Positions 26,215 through 35,167 of a stretch of DNA of 64,000 nucleotides are shown piece by piece. Location: the NCBI RefSeq assembly GCF_010668805.1, contig NZ_WUFT01000011.1, positions 175,395-239,394 of the forward strand. Reading direction: 5' to 3'. Within the stretch, counting starts at the first letter, position 1. Every line of letters begins with the position of its first letter. The notes beneath the pieces were generated by a model. The model did not search any database and was not told where the DNA came from. It worked only from the letters and a program-made list of their open reading frames with translations. The position numbers and the translations under genes were made by a program. This stretch comes from Rhizobium phaseoli. GTDB taxonomy: Bacteria > Pseudomonadota > Alphaproteobacteria > Rhizobiales > Rhizobiaceae.

Positions 26215-26940
26215 TCACCACAGATAAAAAAACGCGAAGATGAAGACCCAGACCAGGTCGACGAAGTGCCAGTAGAGGCCCATGATTTCGACGGCCTCGT
26301 AACGCCCTCTCCGGCTGGTGAAGAAGCCGCGCCGCTCTACGTCGAAATCACCCCGCCAGACCTTGCGGGCGGTAATGATGAGGAAGATGACGCCGATCGT
26401 CACGTGGGTGCCGTGAAAGCCGGTGATCATGAAGAATGTCGACCCGAACTGTGCTGCCCCCCACGGGTTCTCCCAGGGGCGCACGCCTTCGGTGATCAGC
26501 TTGGTCCATTCGAAAGCCTGCATGCCGACGAAACATGCCCCGAGAAGTGCCGTCAGCAGCATCAGCACCGCGGTCTTGTGGCGGTCGCGGCGATAGCCGA
26601 AATTGACCGCCATCGCCATGGTGCCGCTGCTCGAGATCAGCACGAAGGTCATGATGGCGATCAGGATCAGCGGAACATCCTGCCCGCCGATGTGGAGCGC
26701 AAAAACCTCGCTCGGATTGGGCCATGCGACCGGCGTCGACATGCGAGCGGTCATGTAGGCGATCAGAAAACAGCCGAAGACGAAGGTGTCGCTGAGCAGA
26801 AAGATCCACATCATCGCCTTGCCCCAGGACGCGGTCTTGAAGGCGCGCTGATCCGAGCTGAAATCGGCGGCGATACCGCGCAGGCCGGCCGGCCGGAGAC
26901 CTGGCTCACCGTGCGTTTCGATAATCTGTGCCATCTGCAA
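26215..26940 (-). CDS. coxP: Heme-copper oxidase subunit III (second copy in operon)
   Basis: A 241-residue, seven-helix subunit III without cofactors. Family landmarks are the SDTFVFGCFLIAYMTAR helix, the VLISSSGTMAMAVNFG helix, the GAQFGSTFFMITGFHGTHV helix containing the conserved G-F-H-G-x-H, and the C-terminal EIMGLYWHFVDLVWVFIF with the W-H-F-V-D-x-V-W signature. Two different subunit III genes in a row recall coxO-coxP of the Bradyrhizobium coxMNOP operon, which is the basis for the symbol. It lies 17 bp after the first copy. Confidence 0.85.
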   Translation of the reverse strand: MQMAQIIETHGEPGLRPAGLRGIAADFSSDQRAFKTASWGKAMMWIFLLSDTFVFGCFLIAYMTARMSTPVAWPNPSEVFALHIGGQDVPLILIAIMTFVLISSSGTMAMAVNFGYRRDRHKTAVLMLLTALLGACFVGMQAFEWTKLITEGVRPWENPWGAAQFGSTFFMITGFHGTHVTIGVIFLIITARKVWRGDFDVERRGFFTSRRGRYEAVEIMGLYWHFVDLVWVFIFAFFYLW

Positions 26941-26957
26941 ACCTCCTGGTTCAGCCC

Positions 26958-27671
26958 CTATTTCAACAAGGTGCGGCAGAGATCGACGAAATCATTCGCC
27001 CAGCCGGCAAAAAGCGCGAAAAGCAGGAGCCAGACGGCGAGCATGAAATGCGAGTAGATCGCCGAAAGATCGACGCTGAGGCGCAGCCTTTCGGGCGCAA
27101 CGTCGGTTGCGAATGCCTTGACCGTCGTGTGCGTGAGCACGGCAAGCCCGCCGAGGATATGCAATCCGTGCAGGCCGGTCAGCATGTAGAAGAAGCTGTT
27201 GGCGGGATTGTCGGCCAGTACGTAGCCGGCGGCCGTCAGTTCCCGCCAAGCCTGGATTTGTCCGACGAGGAAGAAGACCGCAAGCGCAAGTCCCGTCACA
27301 AGCGCCGGCCGCAAGGCTTCCATGCGGCCGTGCCGCGCTTCTCGTTTGGCCCACTGCAGCGCGGCGCTGCTCAAGGCAAGTGCTGCCGTGTTCACCCAGA
27401 GCAGGCGCGGAACCGGCATCCCCCACCAGTCCGCCGACGCCATGCGTATGAAATAGGCGCTGACGGCAAGGCTGAAGAGCGCGCCGACGACGCCGAGAAA
27501 CACGAAGAGGCCGATCTTCACCGCCGGCACGGGTTGCCGATCGGCGCTATGATGATCCGGCAGTTGCATGGATCCGGTTTCCAGCCAAGGCTTCGATGTC
27601 AGCCGCTGCCCGGAAAGCCACCAGAAGATGATGGCGCCGATTGCGGCAAGGAAGACCAGGATGACGTTCAT
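26958..27671 (-). CDS. coxO: Heme-copper oxidase subunit III-like (first copy in operon)
   Basis: A 237-residue membrane protein whose first helix (VILVFLAAIGAIIFWWL) precedes a hydrophilic loop and six more helices. The FFYMLTGLHGLHILGGLAVL segment is the subunit III G-x-H-G-x-H region; the terminal VDLSAIYSHFMLAVWLLLFAL replaces the usual W-H-F-V-D motif with Y-S-H-F, so this copy is the divergent one. It overlaps the stop of the subunit I gene by four bases. Symbol given by analogy with the coxMNOP gene order. Confidence 0.8.
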   Translation of the reverse strand: MNVILVFLAAIGAIIFWWLSGQRLTSKPWLETGSMQLPDHHSADRQPVPAVKIGLFVFLGVVGALFSLAVSAYFIRMASADWWGMPVPRLLWVNTAALALSSAALQWAKREARHGRMEALRPALVTGLALAVFFLVGQIQAWRELTAAGYVLADNPANSFFYMLTGLHGLHILGGLAVLTHTTVKAFATDVAPERLRLSVDLSAIYSHFMLAVWLLLFALFAGWANDFVDLCRTLLK

Positions 27672-29437
27672 GCCGGGATCTCCCGTGTGACGCCGTCGCT
27701 TGCCGGCACATTTTGCGGAATGAAATCCTCGGCCGCCCCCGGCACGCTGTAATCATAGGCCCAGCGGTAGACGACAGGCAGATCCTTGCCCCAGTTGCCA
27801 TGTGCCGGCGGCGTCTGCGGCGTCTGCCATTCGAGCGTCGTTGCCCGCCAGGGATTGCCGCCGGCTTCCCTGCCCCGAAAAAGGCTCCAGCCCAGATTGA
27901 ACAGGAAGACCATCTGCCCGGCCCCGACGATCAGTGCCATGACGGTGATGAAGATGTTCAGCGTATGGGCCGAAGGAGGAACGAAGGCTGTCGCCCCCAG
28001 TTCGTAATAGCGGCGCGGCACGCCGAGCAGGCCGAGATAATGCATCGGGAAGAAGATCGCATAGGTGCCGAGGAAGGTGATCCAGAAGTGGATCTGGCCG
28101 AGCGCCTCGTTCAGCATGCGTCCCGTCACCTTCGGATACCAGTGATAGATCGCCCCGAAGATGACGAGGATCGGCGCCACACCCATGACCATGTGGAAAT
28201 GCGCAACGACGAACATCGTATCCGACAGCGGCACGTCCACGACGACATTGCCAAGGAACAGACCGGTCAGGCCGCCATTGACGAAGGTAACGATGAAGGC
28301 GAGCGCAAAGAGCATCGGCAGGGTCAGGTGGATGTCGCCGCGCCACAGCGTCAGCACCCAGTTATAGACCTTGATCGCGGTGGGGACGGCGATGATCAGC
28401 GTCGTGGTGGCGAAGAAGAAGCCGAAGGCCGGGTTCATGCCGCTGACATACATGTGGTGCGCCCAGACGACGAAGCTGAGCGCGCCGATGATGACGATCG
28501 CCCAGACCATCATGCGATAGCCGAAGATGTTCTTGCGCGCATGCGTGCTGATCAGGTCCGAGACGATGCCGAAGGCAGGCAGTGCGACGATATAGACCTC
28601 CGGGTGCCCAAAGAACCAGAACAGGTGCTGGAACAGGATCGGGCTGCCGCCGCTATGCTGCAGCTGCGTACCCATTTCGACGATGGCGGGCATGAAGAAG
28701 CTGGTGCCGAGCACCCGGTCGAACAGCATCATGACGCAGGCGACGAAGAGAGCGGGAAAGGCGAGCAGCGCCATCACGGTGGCGGTGAAGATGCCCCAGA
28801 CGGTGAGCGGCATCCGCATCAGCGTCATCCCCCGCGCCCGTCCCTGCAGCACGGTCACCACATAATTCAGGCCGCCCATGGTGAAGCCGATGATGAAGAC
28901 GATCAGCGAGGAGAGCATCAGAAGGATGCCCCAGTCCTTGCCGCCGGGCGTGCCGGAGAGAACGGATTGCGGCGGATAAAGCGTCCATCCGGCCCCCGTC
29001 GGGCCGCCGGGCGCGAAAAAGCCGGCAACCAGGATCAGCACCGCAAGCAGATAGATCCAGTAGCTCAGCATATTCGCATACGGGAATACCATGTCGCGCG
29101 CGCCGACCATCAGCGGAATGAGGTAGTTGCCGAAGCCGCCGAGGAAGAGTGCAGTCAGAAGATAGATCACCATGATCATGCCGTGCATGGTGATGAACTG
29201 GTAATAATGATCGGCATCGATGAAGGAGAGAGCGCCGGGAAAGGCCAGCTGAATTCGCATCAGCCAGGAGAGCACCAGCGCCACCAGGCCGATCGAAATG
29301 GCGGTGATCGAATATTGCACGGCGATGACCTTGGCGTCCTGGCTGAACACATATTTGGTCCACCAGCTGTGCGGATGATAAAGCTCGACATCCTCGACTT
29401 CGGCGGAGGGGATGCTGCCGGATGGAATCTCGACCAT
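27668..29437 (-). CDS. coxN: Heme-copper oxidase subunit I
   Basis: A 589-residue catalytic subunit with 12 helices plus extensions. The low-spin haem ligand His lies in FITMHGMIMV; the CuB ligand and cross-linked Tyr are in FFGHPEVYIVALPAFG; the two further CuB His in VVWAHHMYVSGM; the high-spin and low-spin haem His in VAHFHMVMG. The HPEVY plus 'E' in the K-channel side and GFGNYLIPLMVGARDMVFP fit an A-type (aa3-like) cytochrome c oxidase. With an accompanying CuA subunit II it should oxidise cytochrome c. The operon layout (II, I, III, III) matches coxMNOP of Bradyrhizobium, an alternative oxidase. Confidence 0.92.
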   Translation of the reverse strand: MVEIPSGSIPSAEVEDVELYHPHSWWTKYVFSQDAKVIAVQYSITAISIGLVALVLSWLMRIQLAFPGALSFIDADHYYQFITMHGMIMVIYLLTALFLGGFGNYLIPLMVGARDMVFPYANMLSYWIYLLAVLILVAGFFAPGGPTGAGWTLYPPQSVLSGTPGGKDWGILLMLSSLIVFIIGFTMGGLNYVVTVLQGRARGMTLMRMPLTVWGIFTATVMALLAFPALFVACVMMLFDRVLGTSFFMPAIVEMGTQLQHSGGSPILFQHLFWFFGHPEVYIVALPAFGIVSDLISTHARKNIFGYRMMVWAIVIIGALSFVVWAHHMYVSGMNPAFGFFFATTTLIIAVPTAIKVYNWVLTLWRGDIHLTLPMLFALAFIVTFVNGGLTGLFLGNVVVDVPLSDTMFVVAHFHMVMGVAPILVIFGAIYHWYPKVTGRMLNEALGQIHFWITFLGTYAIFFPMHYLGLLGVPRRYYELGATAFVPPSAHTLNIFITVMALIVGAGQMVFLFNLGWSLFRGREAGGNPWRATTLEWQTPQTPPAHGNWGKDLPVVYRWAYDYSVPGAAEDFIPQNVPASDGVTREIPA

Positions 29438-29518
29438 GATCTCTCTTCCCTTTCCCCGATGCGGCCTCCGGCCGTCTTCCTTCGGTTCCCTGAACCGGCC
29501 TACGACCGCTTCGCCGCG

Positions 29519-30337
29519 TCAGTTTGCCGGCGGCGGCTCTCCCGATGACGCCGTCAGCTGGGTGAATGTCTGCTGCTGCCCGAGCCAGGTCTGGTAGTCC
29601 GCCTCGTCGTCGACGACGACGGTGCCGCGCATTTGCGGATGGCCGACGCCACAGAGTTCGGCGCAGAGGATCTCGAAAGTCCCTCTCCGCGTCGGCGTGA
29701 GCCAGAAATAGGTGATCATGCCGGGGATCATGTCCATCTTGGCGCGGAATTCGGGCACGTAGAAATCATGGAGCACATCGACGGATCGCAGCAATATGTG
29801 CACCGGCTTGCCGATCGGCAGATGCAACTCGCCGCCCTCGATGATGATATCGTCGAGGCCGCTTGCGTCGTTCTTGTCGAGGCCGAGCGGGTTCTCGGGG
29901 CTGACGTCGCGCGTCTCCGCGCGGCCGAGCTTTCCGTCCGCACCCGGCAGGCGGAAGCTCCACAGCCACTGCTGGCTGACGACCTCGACCGAAGCGGCAT
30001 CGGCGGGCACCGTGATGAACTGGTTCCACACGATCAGGCCGGGCGCCAGCATCGCCGCGACGCCGACCGCCGTTCCTCCGGCCAGCAGCAATTCCAGCCG
30101 GCGGTTTTCAGGCTCATAATGCGCCCGGTTGCCTGGCTTGTGGCGGAAGCGGAACACGCAGTAGGCCATGAACGAAACCACCGCCACGAAAACGATGCCG
30201 GTGATCCAGAAGGTAATGACGAGGGTACTGTCGATATAGGTCCAGTTGGACGCGATCGGCGTCCACCACCACGGGCTCAGCACATGGAAGAGCACGGAGC
30301 CGACGACAATCAGGACGAGGATCAGCACGACAGCCAT
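29519..30337 (-). CDS. coxM: Heme-copper oxidase subunit II (CuA)
   Basis: A 272-residue subunit. ATG 30337 follows GAGGAGGAGCGGAA, a much better start than the upstream one. Two N-terminal helices (VVLILVLIVVGSVLFHVL and LVITFWITGIVFVAVVSFMAYCVF) hold it in the membrane; the periplasmic cupredoxin domain has the electron-entry aromatic QQWLWSF and the CuA ligands His in VLHDFYVPEF, Cys-x3-Cys-x3-His in CAELCGVGH, and Met in HPQMRG. All CuA ligands are present, so it is a true cytochrome c-oxidising subunit. First structural oxidase gene of the leftward operon, 145 bp after the cytochrome c gene. Confidence 0.92.
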   Translation of the reverse strand: MAVVLILVLIVVGSVLFHVLSPWWWTPIASNWTYIDSTLVITFWITGIVFVAVVSFMAYCVFRFRHKPGNRAHYEPENRRLELLLAGGTAVGVAAMLAPGLIVWNQFITVPADAASVEVVSQQWLWSFRLPGADGKLGRAETRDVSPENPLGLDKNDASGLDDIIIEGGELHLPIGKPVHILLRSVDVLHDFYVPEFRAKMDMIPGMITYFWLTPTRRGTFEILCAELCGVGHPQMRGTVVVDDEADYQTWLGQQQTFTQLTASSGEPPPAN

Positions 30338-30482
30338 TTCCGCTCCTCCTCGAGCAGGTTGACCGTGAAACCGCATTCCGCAAAAAGTCCGTCTTTATTA
30401 TCGCACAGATAGAAAATATCGGCAATTACGGCAATTTAGGCATGCGCCGTCGGCCGCGACCCGTCATTTGGAGTATTCCACC

Positions 30483-30872
30483 TCACTGGGAATATTGCTT
30501 GAGATAAGCGATGAGATCGGTGATCTCCTGGTCGTCCTTCAGGCCGACAAAGGCCATCTTCGTGCCCTTCACCTTCGCCCTCGGATTGTGCAGATAGTCG
30601 CGCAGCACCGTCTCGTCCCAGACGAGACCGCCTTCGCCGGCCGCCTTCATTGCGGCCGAATAGGCGAAATCGGGATGCGTCCCGGCCTTCCTGCCGAACA
30701 GCTCGTTCAGCGACGGACCGACCTTGTTGGTATCGGACTCGACGACATGACAGGTCGCGCATTTCTTGAAAACAGTGGCGCCAGCCGTCGCATCACCCTC
30801 CTGCGCCCCGGCATGACCGGGGAAAAGGGCAGTCACAGTTGCACCAATCAGCAGAACAACACGGTAATCCAT
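30483..30872 (-). CDS. Class I c-type cytochrome (c550/c2-like)
   Basis: A 129-residue periplasmic cytochrome. ATG 30872 has GAGG seven bases upstream and gives a signal peptide ending ...GHAGA. The haem is attached at CATCH (Cys38, Cys41, axial His42); the sixth ligand is Met106 in KGTKMAFVG. The pattern of VGPSLNELFGRKAGT and the C-terminal DLIAYLKQYSQ helix matches mitochondrial-type cytochrome c. Being immediately upstream of the oxidase genes on the same strand, it is the probable electron donor to that oxidase. Confidence 0.9.
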   Translation of the reverse strand: MDYRVVLLIGATVTALFPGHAGAQEGDATAGATVFKKCATCHVVESDTNKVGPSLNELFGRKAGTHPDFAYSAAMKAAGEGGLVWDETVLRDYLHNPRAKVKGTKMAFVGLKDDQEITDLIAYLKQYSQ

Positions 30873-31050
30873 GGCAAACCTCATCCTCCTCAAGGTCGCC
30901 GGCCACTCACACCCTCCATTATCTCTCGCGTGTGGGTGGTGGTTGTTATGCCTAGAAGCTTAATCCTTCGCGGATGCAAGTCAATCGCCTCACAGTTGGG
31001 GTCACCTGAACGCATATGAGATCAGGTGAACCCGGCGCGGACAACGGCCA

Positions 31051-31974
31051 CTACACCCCGATCGAAAGCGCCTCCGTCACCGCCAAATCCGCCATGGCAA
31101 GTGCTGCCTCGCGAGTCCTGGCGGCGGCGATGAAGCGGCCGTTGTGGCAGAAGCTCGCGCCCTCTATGCCGCAAACCGCCTCCAGCTCTCCGTTGGCAAG
31201 ACCGGCCCAGGCTGCCGGCAAATCGGCCCTGAGCTCGAAGCCCTCCTCGGCCCGGCGGATGCCGGTCACGCACCAATCCTTTTCGCGCGGGTGGACGACG
31301 AACAGCAGGTGATCGGCCCCCGCCTTGACGATGGCGGGACGGAACGGCATTCCCCTCGGCAACTCCAGAATGCGCCCCTGCCCCGCAGCCTCGATTGCCA
31401 GATGCACCATCGCCTCGGCCCGCAATTTTGCAGCACTCTGGGCGATCCTCGCCTCGACGAAACTGCGGGCAACGGCAAGTGCTGCGTGGAAGGCGCGATC
31501 GTCGGCCTCGGGTTCAGCTTCGTCGAAAACCGGTTTCAGCGTCTCCAGCAGCGCCGGCAGGGTCAAGCCCGCCAACGGTCCCGAGGGGCTGAGCGCGCCA
31601 TTGTCGGTCAGATCGATCGGCAGCACGAAGCCGGCATCGAAAGAGCCGTGCACCGCCTCGACATGCGCTTCGGGAAGGCCGGAGGCTGCAAGATAATCAC
31701 GACCGTAATGCTTCCAGATCAAGCCGAACGAGCTGTAGGGCTGGCCATCTTCGCGCGTCGGCGCGCCGCGCTGGTGGTGATCGAATATCCCCGTAGCAGG
31801 GTCATAGGCACCGCCGACATCATAGATGATGCGGCCTTGCCCCGGCGTGATCCATTCCGGCGCCCGGCTGCGAACGATGCGCGCCTGCGGAAAAAGCCGG
31901 GTCAGAATGACGCTCGACAGCAATTCATCGGCATGGAAGCCACCGGAATGGGTGACGAGGAAATCGGGGATCAT
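31051..31974 (-). CDS. MYG1 family protein
   Basis: A 307-residue member of the MYG1/UPF0160 family, whose eukaryotic members are 3'-5' RNA exonucleases with a DHH-like metal site. Metal-binding motifs visible: THSGGFHADELLS near the N-terminus and IIYDVGG ... FDHHQRG about 60 residues later. The C-terminal half has the family's ...HPREKDWCVTGIR segment. Length is close to that of other bacterial homologues. The bacterial role is not established. It stands apart from the cytochrome gene on the same strand by 157 bp. Confidence 0.9.
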   Translation of the reverse strand: MIPDFLVTHSGGFHADELLSSVILTRLFPQARIVRSRAPEWITPGQGRIIYDVGGAYDPATGIFDHHQRGAPTREDGQPYSSFGLIWKHYGRDYLAASGLPEAHVEAVHGSFDAGFVLPIDLTDNGALSPSGPLAGLTLPALLETLKPVFDEAEPEADDRAFHAALAVARSFVEARIAQSAAKLRAEAMVHLAIEAAGQGRILELPRGMPFRPAIVKAGADHLLFVVHPREKDWCVTGIRRAEEGFELRADLPAAWAGLANGELEAVCGIEGASFCHNGRFIAAARTREAALAMADLAVTEALSIGV

Positions 31975-32247
31975 GGGAGCTTTGCGCCTTGTCGTTCGCG
32001 GAGGGTCCGCTTGCGGGTCGGAACCAGATAGCCGTTGCCGGCGACGATCTCAACCCATGCTTGGCGCATTTCACTTCAGCGCCGCCCCGCCGCTCGCCAC
32101 CCATTCGTACTCATTGGGTTTGCGAGCGACCACCGCGAAGCCGAGAACGAGTCACGGTCGATCTCCAGGATCACCGTTGCAGCCCTCGCAAAACTGCTTA
32201 TTCTCCGGCGTCGAAATGTTCCTTTGCGAAAGCGAAAGAGGCGGCGC

Positions 32248-32739
32248 TTGCAAATTCCTCCGCAGTTTCATGTTGCCGAGACCGCGGGATGGCTGGTGAA
32301 CCACCGGATGAACTCCGCCCTTCCCGGCTATCTCATGATCAGTTGCAAGACCGACACGACCGACCTTTCGGATTTGTCCGAAAAGGCGTTGGGCGAATTC
32401 GGCCCATTGCTTGCAAGAACGCAGAAGGCGCTGAAACAAGACCTGAATGCTCAGCGCGTCTATATCGGCCGATACGGGCACTCGCCCGGTTATCCGATCC
32501 ATTTTCATGTCATCCCGATATATGACTGGGTGGAGGAGTTGTTCTGGAAGGACGGCCGGTATCGTCTGCTCGAGAATTTTGCAGAAGGACCGGGAGAAAC
32601 CGCAACGGACGGCGCGGAACTGACGCTGTTCGTCTGGCGCGAGTTCTGTGAACGCGCAGTGCCGCCACCGGTCAGAGGGCCATCGGTCTCAGAGGTCATT
32701 ACGTTATTGCGGGAGGTAATGCGGTTTCCGGCGCCTTGA
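32248..32739 (+). CDS. HIT-like protein, uncertain or frameshifted N-terminus
   Basis: The frame encodes about 163 residues of a HIT-fold protein from a possible TTG start at 32248 (AGAGGCGG upstream). Family features are IPPQFHVAETAGWLVNHRM, LPGYLMIS, RVYIGRYGHSPGYPIHFHVIP with two of the three His of the HIT triad (the first His is Pro). HIT proteins are nucleotide hydrolases/transferases. The ATG at 32216 in a different frame reads MFLCESERGGAC, which looks like the natural start of such a protein; a one-base deletion near 32246 would join the two. I therefore call the N-terminus doubtful: either TTG-initiated or a frameshifted gene. Confidence 0.6.
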   Translation: MQIPPQFHVAETAGWLVNHRMNSALPGYLMISCKTDTTDLSDLSEKALGEFGPLLARTQKALKQDLNAQRVYIGRYGHSPGYPIHFHVIPIYDWVEELFWKDGRYRLLENFAEGPGETATDGAELTLFVWREFCERAVPPPVRGPSVSEVITLLREVMRFPAP

Positions 32740-32761
32740 TTTCGTGCATGAAGTCAACCGC

Positions 32762-33325
32762 TTAAGGCAGCGCCGGTCCCGGCTGACTTGCAACAAGCGC
32801 ACGGCCGGCCGCCGCGCCGGCATGAAAGCAGATAAGGCCGATCGCGGCCAGAGCATTGATCAGCAGGACATTCGCCATAACCGACGCCGAAAACGCTCCC
32901 TCGCCTGACGGAAGCACGGCCGTCGCGGCAAAGAGCACGCCTTCATAGGCAACGAAGCCGGCGATGAAGGCGCCAGCCGCGGCGACGCTGAGGCCGGCGG
33001 CAAGGCGAAGCACGCCGAGCGCTGCGGCCAGGGATGCGAATGCCGCAATACCGATCGCCAGACCCCAGGCATAGCTGTCCCAAGTCTGGGGATAGCCGAG
33101 CACGAGATAGCCGACCATCTGGTTGGCGAGCCAGGCCAGCAGAACCGCCGTCAGCGCCATGCGCCGGGGAAGAATGACCGCCGATACCGCCGCCAGGGCC
33201 ACGAAGGGGGTGACGCAGGCAAAAACCAGGCTGAGAGCGACACTTGTACCTGAAATGATGACGACCCAGGCGACGGCGAAGCCGGGGATGACGGGGCGCA
33301 GGGGAAACTGATTTCGTTCGAGCAT
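32762..33325 (-). CDS. Integral membrane protein at the end of the riboswitch-controlled operon
   Basis: A 187-residue hydrophobic protein from ATG 33325 (GGAGTTTCGAG upstream). About five to six helices: VIPGFAVAWVVIISGTSVALSL, CVTPFVALAAVSAVIL, MALTAVLLAWLANQMVGYLVL, and others toward the C-terminus (FIAGFVAYEGVLFAATAVL). A Q-T-W-D-S-Y-A-W-G segment between helices three and four is conspicuous. It is read in the same direction as the three ABC genes, 121 bp after the ATPase. I do not recognise the family with confidence; context suggests a part in corrinoid/cobalt uptake. Confidence 0.6.
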   Translation of the reverse strand: MLERNQFPLRPVIPGFAVAWVVIISGTSVALSLVFACVTPFVALAAVSAVILPRRMALTAVLLAWLANQMVGYLVLGYPQTWDSYAWGLAIGIAAFASLAAALGVLRLAAGLSVAAAGAFIAGFVAYEGVLFAATAVLPSGEGAFSASVMANVLLINALAAIGLICFHAGAAAGRALVASQPGPALP

Positions 33326-33446
33326 CTCGAAACTCCGTTCGACCGGGCGGGGCGCACGCGCGCGCCCCGAGAAATCATACGCCAGTCCATGAAAAAGGCC
33401 AGTGAGGTCATATCTCCTCGTAGCGATCGAAAGTCCCGGCCGTTCC

Positions 33447-34130
33447 TCAATCCATGACGTATTGGATATGATGCCGGCCATGCACGGCCGATTTCTGGAC
33501 ATGGGCGCGAACGCCGAACACCCGGCCGATCATCTCCTCCGTCAGCACATCCTCCGGCGCGCCCGAGGCGACGACCCCGCCCTTCTGAAGCACCGCCAGG
33601 CTGTCGCAGAACATCGCCGCCAGGTTGAGATCGTGCAGCGCGACGATGCAGGTGATGCCGAGCTTCGAGATCAGCTGGAGAATGTCGAGCTGGTGCTGGA
33701 TATCGAGATGGTTGGTCGGCTCGTCGAGCAGCAGCTCGCTCGGCGCCTGCGCCAGAGATCGCGCAATATGGACACGCTGGCGCTCGCCGCCCGACAGCGT
33801 CTGCCAGAGCTGGCCCGCCCTCGCCTGCATGTCGAGCCGCACCACGTCGCGCACGGTCAGCTGGGTATCGGTCGTCGACTGCTGCTCGACGAAGGCGATG
33901 CGCCGGGCAAGGGCAGCGCGCGACAGCGAAGCGATATCGTCGTCGCCCAGCCGGATGACGCCGCTGCGGACCTTGCGCAGCCGGCAGATCAGCCTCAGCA
34001 GGCTCGATTTGCCGGACCCGTTCGGCCCGAGCAGACCGAGCACCTTGCCCTTTGTCACCGTCAGGCTGACACCGTTGACGATGACCGTGTCGCCGGCGGA
34101 AAAACTCACCGCGTCGATGGTAATGCTCAT
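33447..34130 (-). CDS. ABC transporter ATP-binding protein (FecE/BtuD type) with internal deletion
   Basis: A 227-residue ATPase of the iron-siderophore/vitamin B12 import class. Walker A GPNGSGKSS, Q-loop VEQQS, signature LSGGERQR, Walker B LLLDEPTNHLD and H-loop ALHDLN are intact. But LTVRDVVRL is followed after only 12 residues by LSGG, where family members (for example FecE) have about 37-43; some 25-26 residues of the helical subdomain that contacts the permease are missing, in frame. Total length is about 25-30 below the norm. The four-base overlap with the permease is kept. Coupling to the permease may be impaired. Confidence 0.85.
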   Translation of the reverse strand: MSITIDAVSFSAGDTVIVNGVSLTVTKGKVLGLLGPNGSGKSSLLRLICRLRKVRSGVIRLGDDDIASLSRAALARRIAFVEQQSTTDTQLTVRDVVRLDMQARAGQLWQTLSGGERQRVHIARSLAQAPSELLLDEPTNHLDIQHQLDILQLISKLGITCIVALHDLNLAAMFCDSLAVLQKGGVVASGAPEDVLTEEMIGRVFGVRAHVQKSAVHGRHHIQYVMD

Positions 34131-35167
34131 GCGCTTCTCCGCACGCGATAGAGGATGACGGCGAAGGCCGGCGCGCCGAAGAGCGCCGTGACGACGCCGA
34201 TAGGCAGGACCTGCTGCGGGATGATGATACGCGAGACGATATCAGCGCCGACCATGTAGATCGCGCCACCGAGCGCTGTTGCCGGCAGCAGCCGCCGATG
34301 GCCCGGCCCGACGAGGAAGCGGGCCGCATGCGGAATGACCAGGCCGACGAAGCCGATCGAGCCCACCACGCTGACGACGCTTGCCGTCATCGCCGCCGTC
34401 AGGGCGAACAGCAGGATCTGGACACGGCGCACGGCAATGCCGAGCGAGGCGGCCGCATCCGCGCCGAAGGCGAAGGCATCGAGCGCCCTGACATGGGCCA
34501 TGCAGATGACGAAACCCGCAAGCGCGATCGGCACCGAGAGATAGACATCCGGCCAGCGCACGCCGCTGAGCGAACCCAGAAGCCAGAACAGGATGCCGCG
34601 CGCCTGCTCGGCATTCGCCGACGTCGTGACGATGTAGGAGGTCAGCGCATTGAAGAGCTGCGAGCCGGCGACGCCGCACAGGATGATGCGCTCGCCGGTT
34701 CCCCCCACACCTGTCGCCAGGAAGCCCACCAGCAGAAAGGCGATGACCGCGCCGATAAAGGCGCCGCTCGACAGGCCGAAAACACCGTAGCCGAGGCCGA
34801 GGATCATCACGCAGACGGCTCCGGTCGAGGCGCCGGCGGAGATGCCGAGTACATAGGGTTCGGCCAGCGGATTGCGCAGCAGCGCCTGCAGGACGGCGCC
34901 GCAGAGCGAGAGCGACGCGCCGGCGCTGGCCGCAACCAGCGCCCGGCTCAGACGATAATCCCAGACGATGCCCTGGTGGATGCGGCTGAGCTCGAACTGC
35001 GTGCCGAACAGCCGGTTGGAGACCGCCTCCGCCGTCGTCGCCAGCGGGATCGCGATCTCGCCGATCGAAACGGCAAGGCTGATCATCAGTCCGAGAAGGA
35101 GAAGGGCTGAAATGGTGAGCGCGGCAAGCGCCCACCATCCTTGTTGCCTGACCGACACTGCCTTCAC
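34127..35167 (-). CDS. FecCD/BtuC-family ABC transporter permease
   Basis: A 346-residue inner-membrane permease. The GTG at 35167 overlaps the TGA of the substrate-binding gene (GTGA), so translation is coupled. The family's ten-helix pattern is clear, with LSRALVAASAGASLSLCGAVLQALLRNPLAEPYVLGISAGAS (given here only as its parts: R-L-x-R, GAxLSxxGxxxQxxxRNPLAEPxxLGxS), GxxG at the cytoplasmic coupling helix, and the C-terminal GSIGFVGLVIPHAARFLVG and PIGVVTALFGAPAFAVIL. The product works as a dimer with the ATPase. Context indicates corrinoid uptake. Confidence 0.9.
   Translation of the reverse strand: MKAVSVRQQGWWALAALTISALLLLGLMISLAVSIGEIAIPLATTAEAVSNRLFGTQFELSRIHQGIVWDYRLSRALVAASAGASLSLCGAVLQALLRNPLAEPYVLGISAGASTGAVCVMILGLGYGVFGLSSGAFIGAVIAFLLVGFLATGVGGTGERIILCGVAGSQLFNALTSYIVTTSANAEQARGILFWLLGSLSGVRWPDVYLSVPIALAGFVICMAHVRALDAFAFGADAAASLGIAVRRVQILLFALTAAMTASVVSVVGSIGFVGLVIPHAARFLVGPGHRRLLPATALGGAIYMVGADIVSRIIIPQQVLPIGVVTALFGAPAFAVILYRVRRSA

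Noticed and set aside
27713..29548. A 611-codon open frame opposite the oxidase subunit I gene
   Set aside because: Its translation is rich in R, D, G, H and E in the pattern of an antisense shadow of a GC-rich membrane protein gene; the other strand has complete oxidase motifs.
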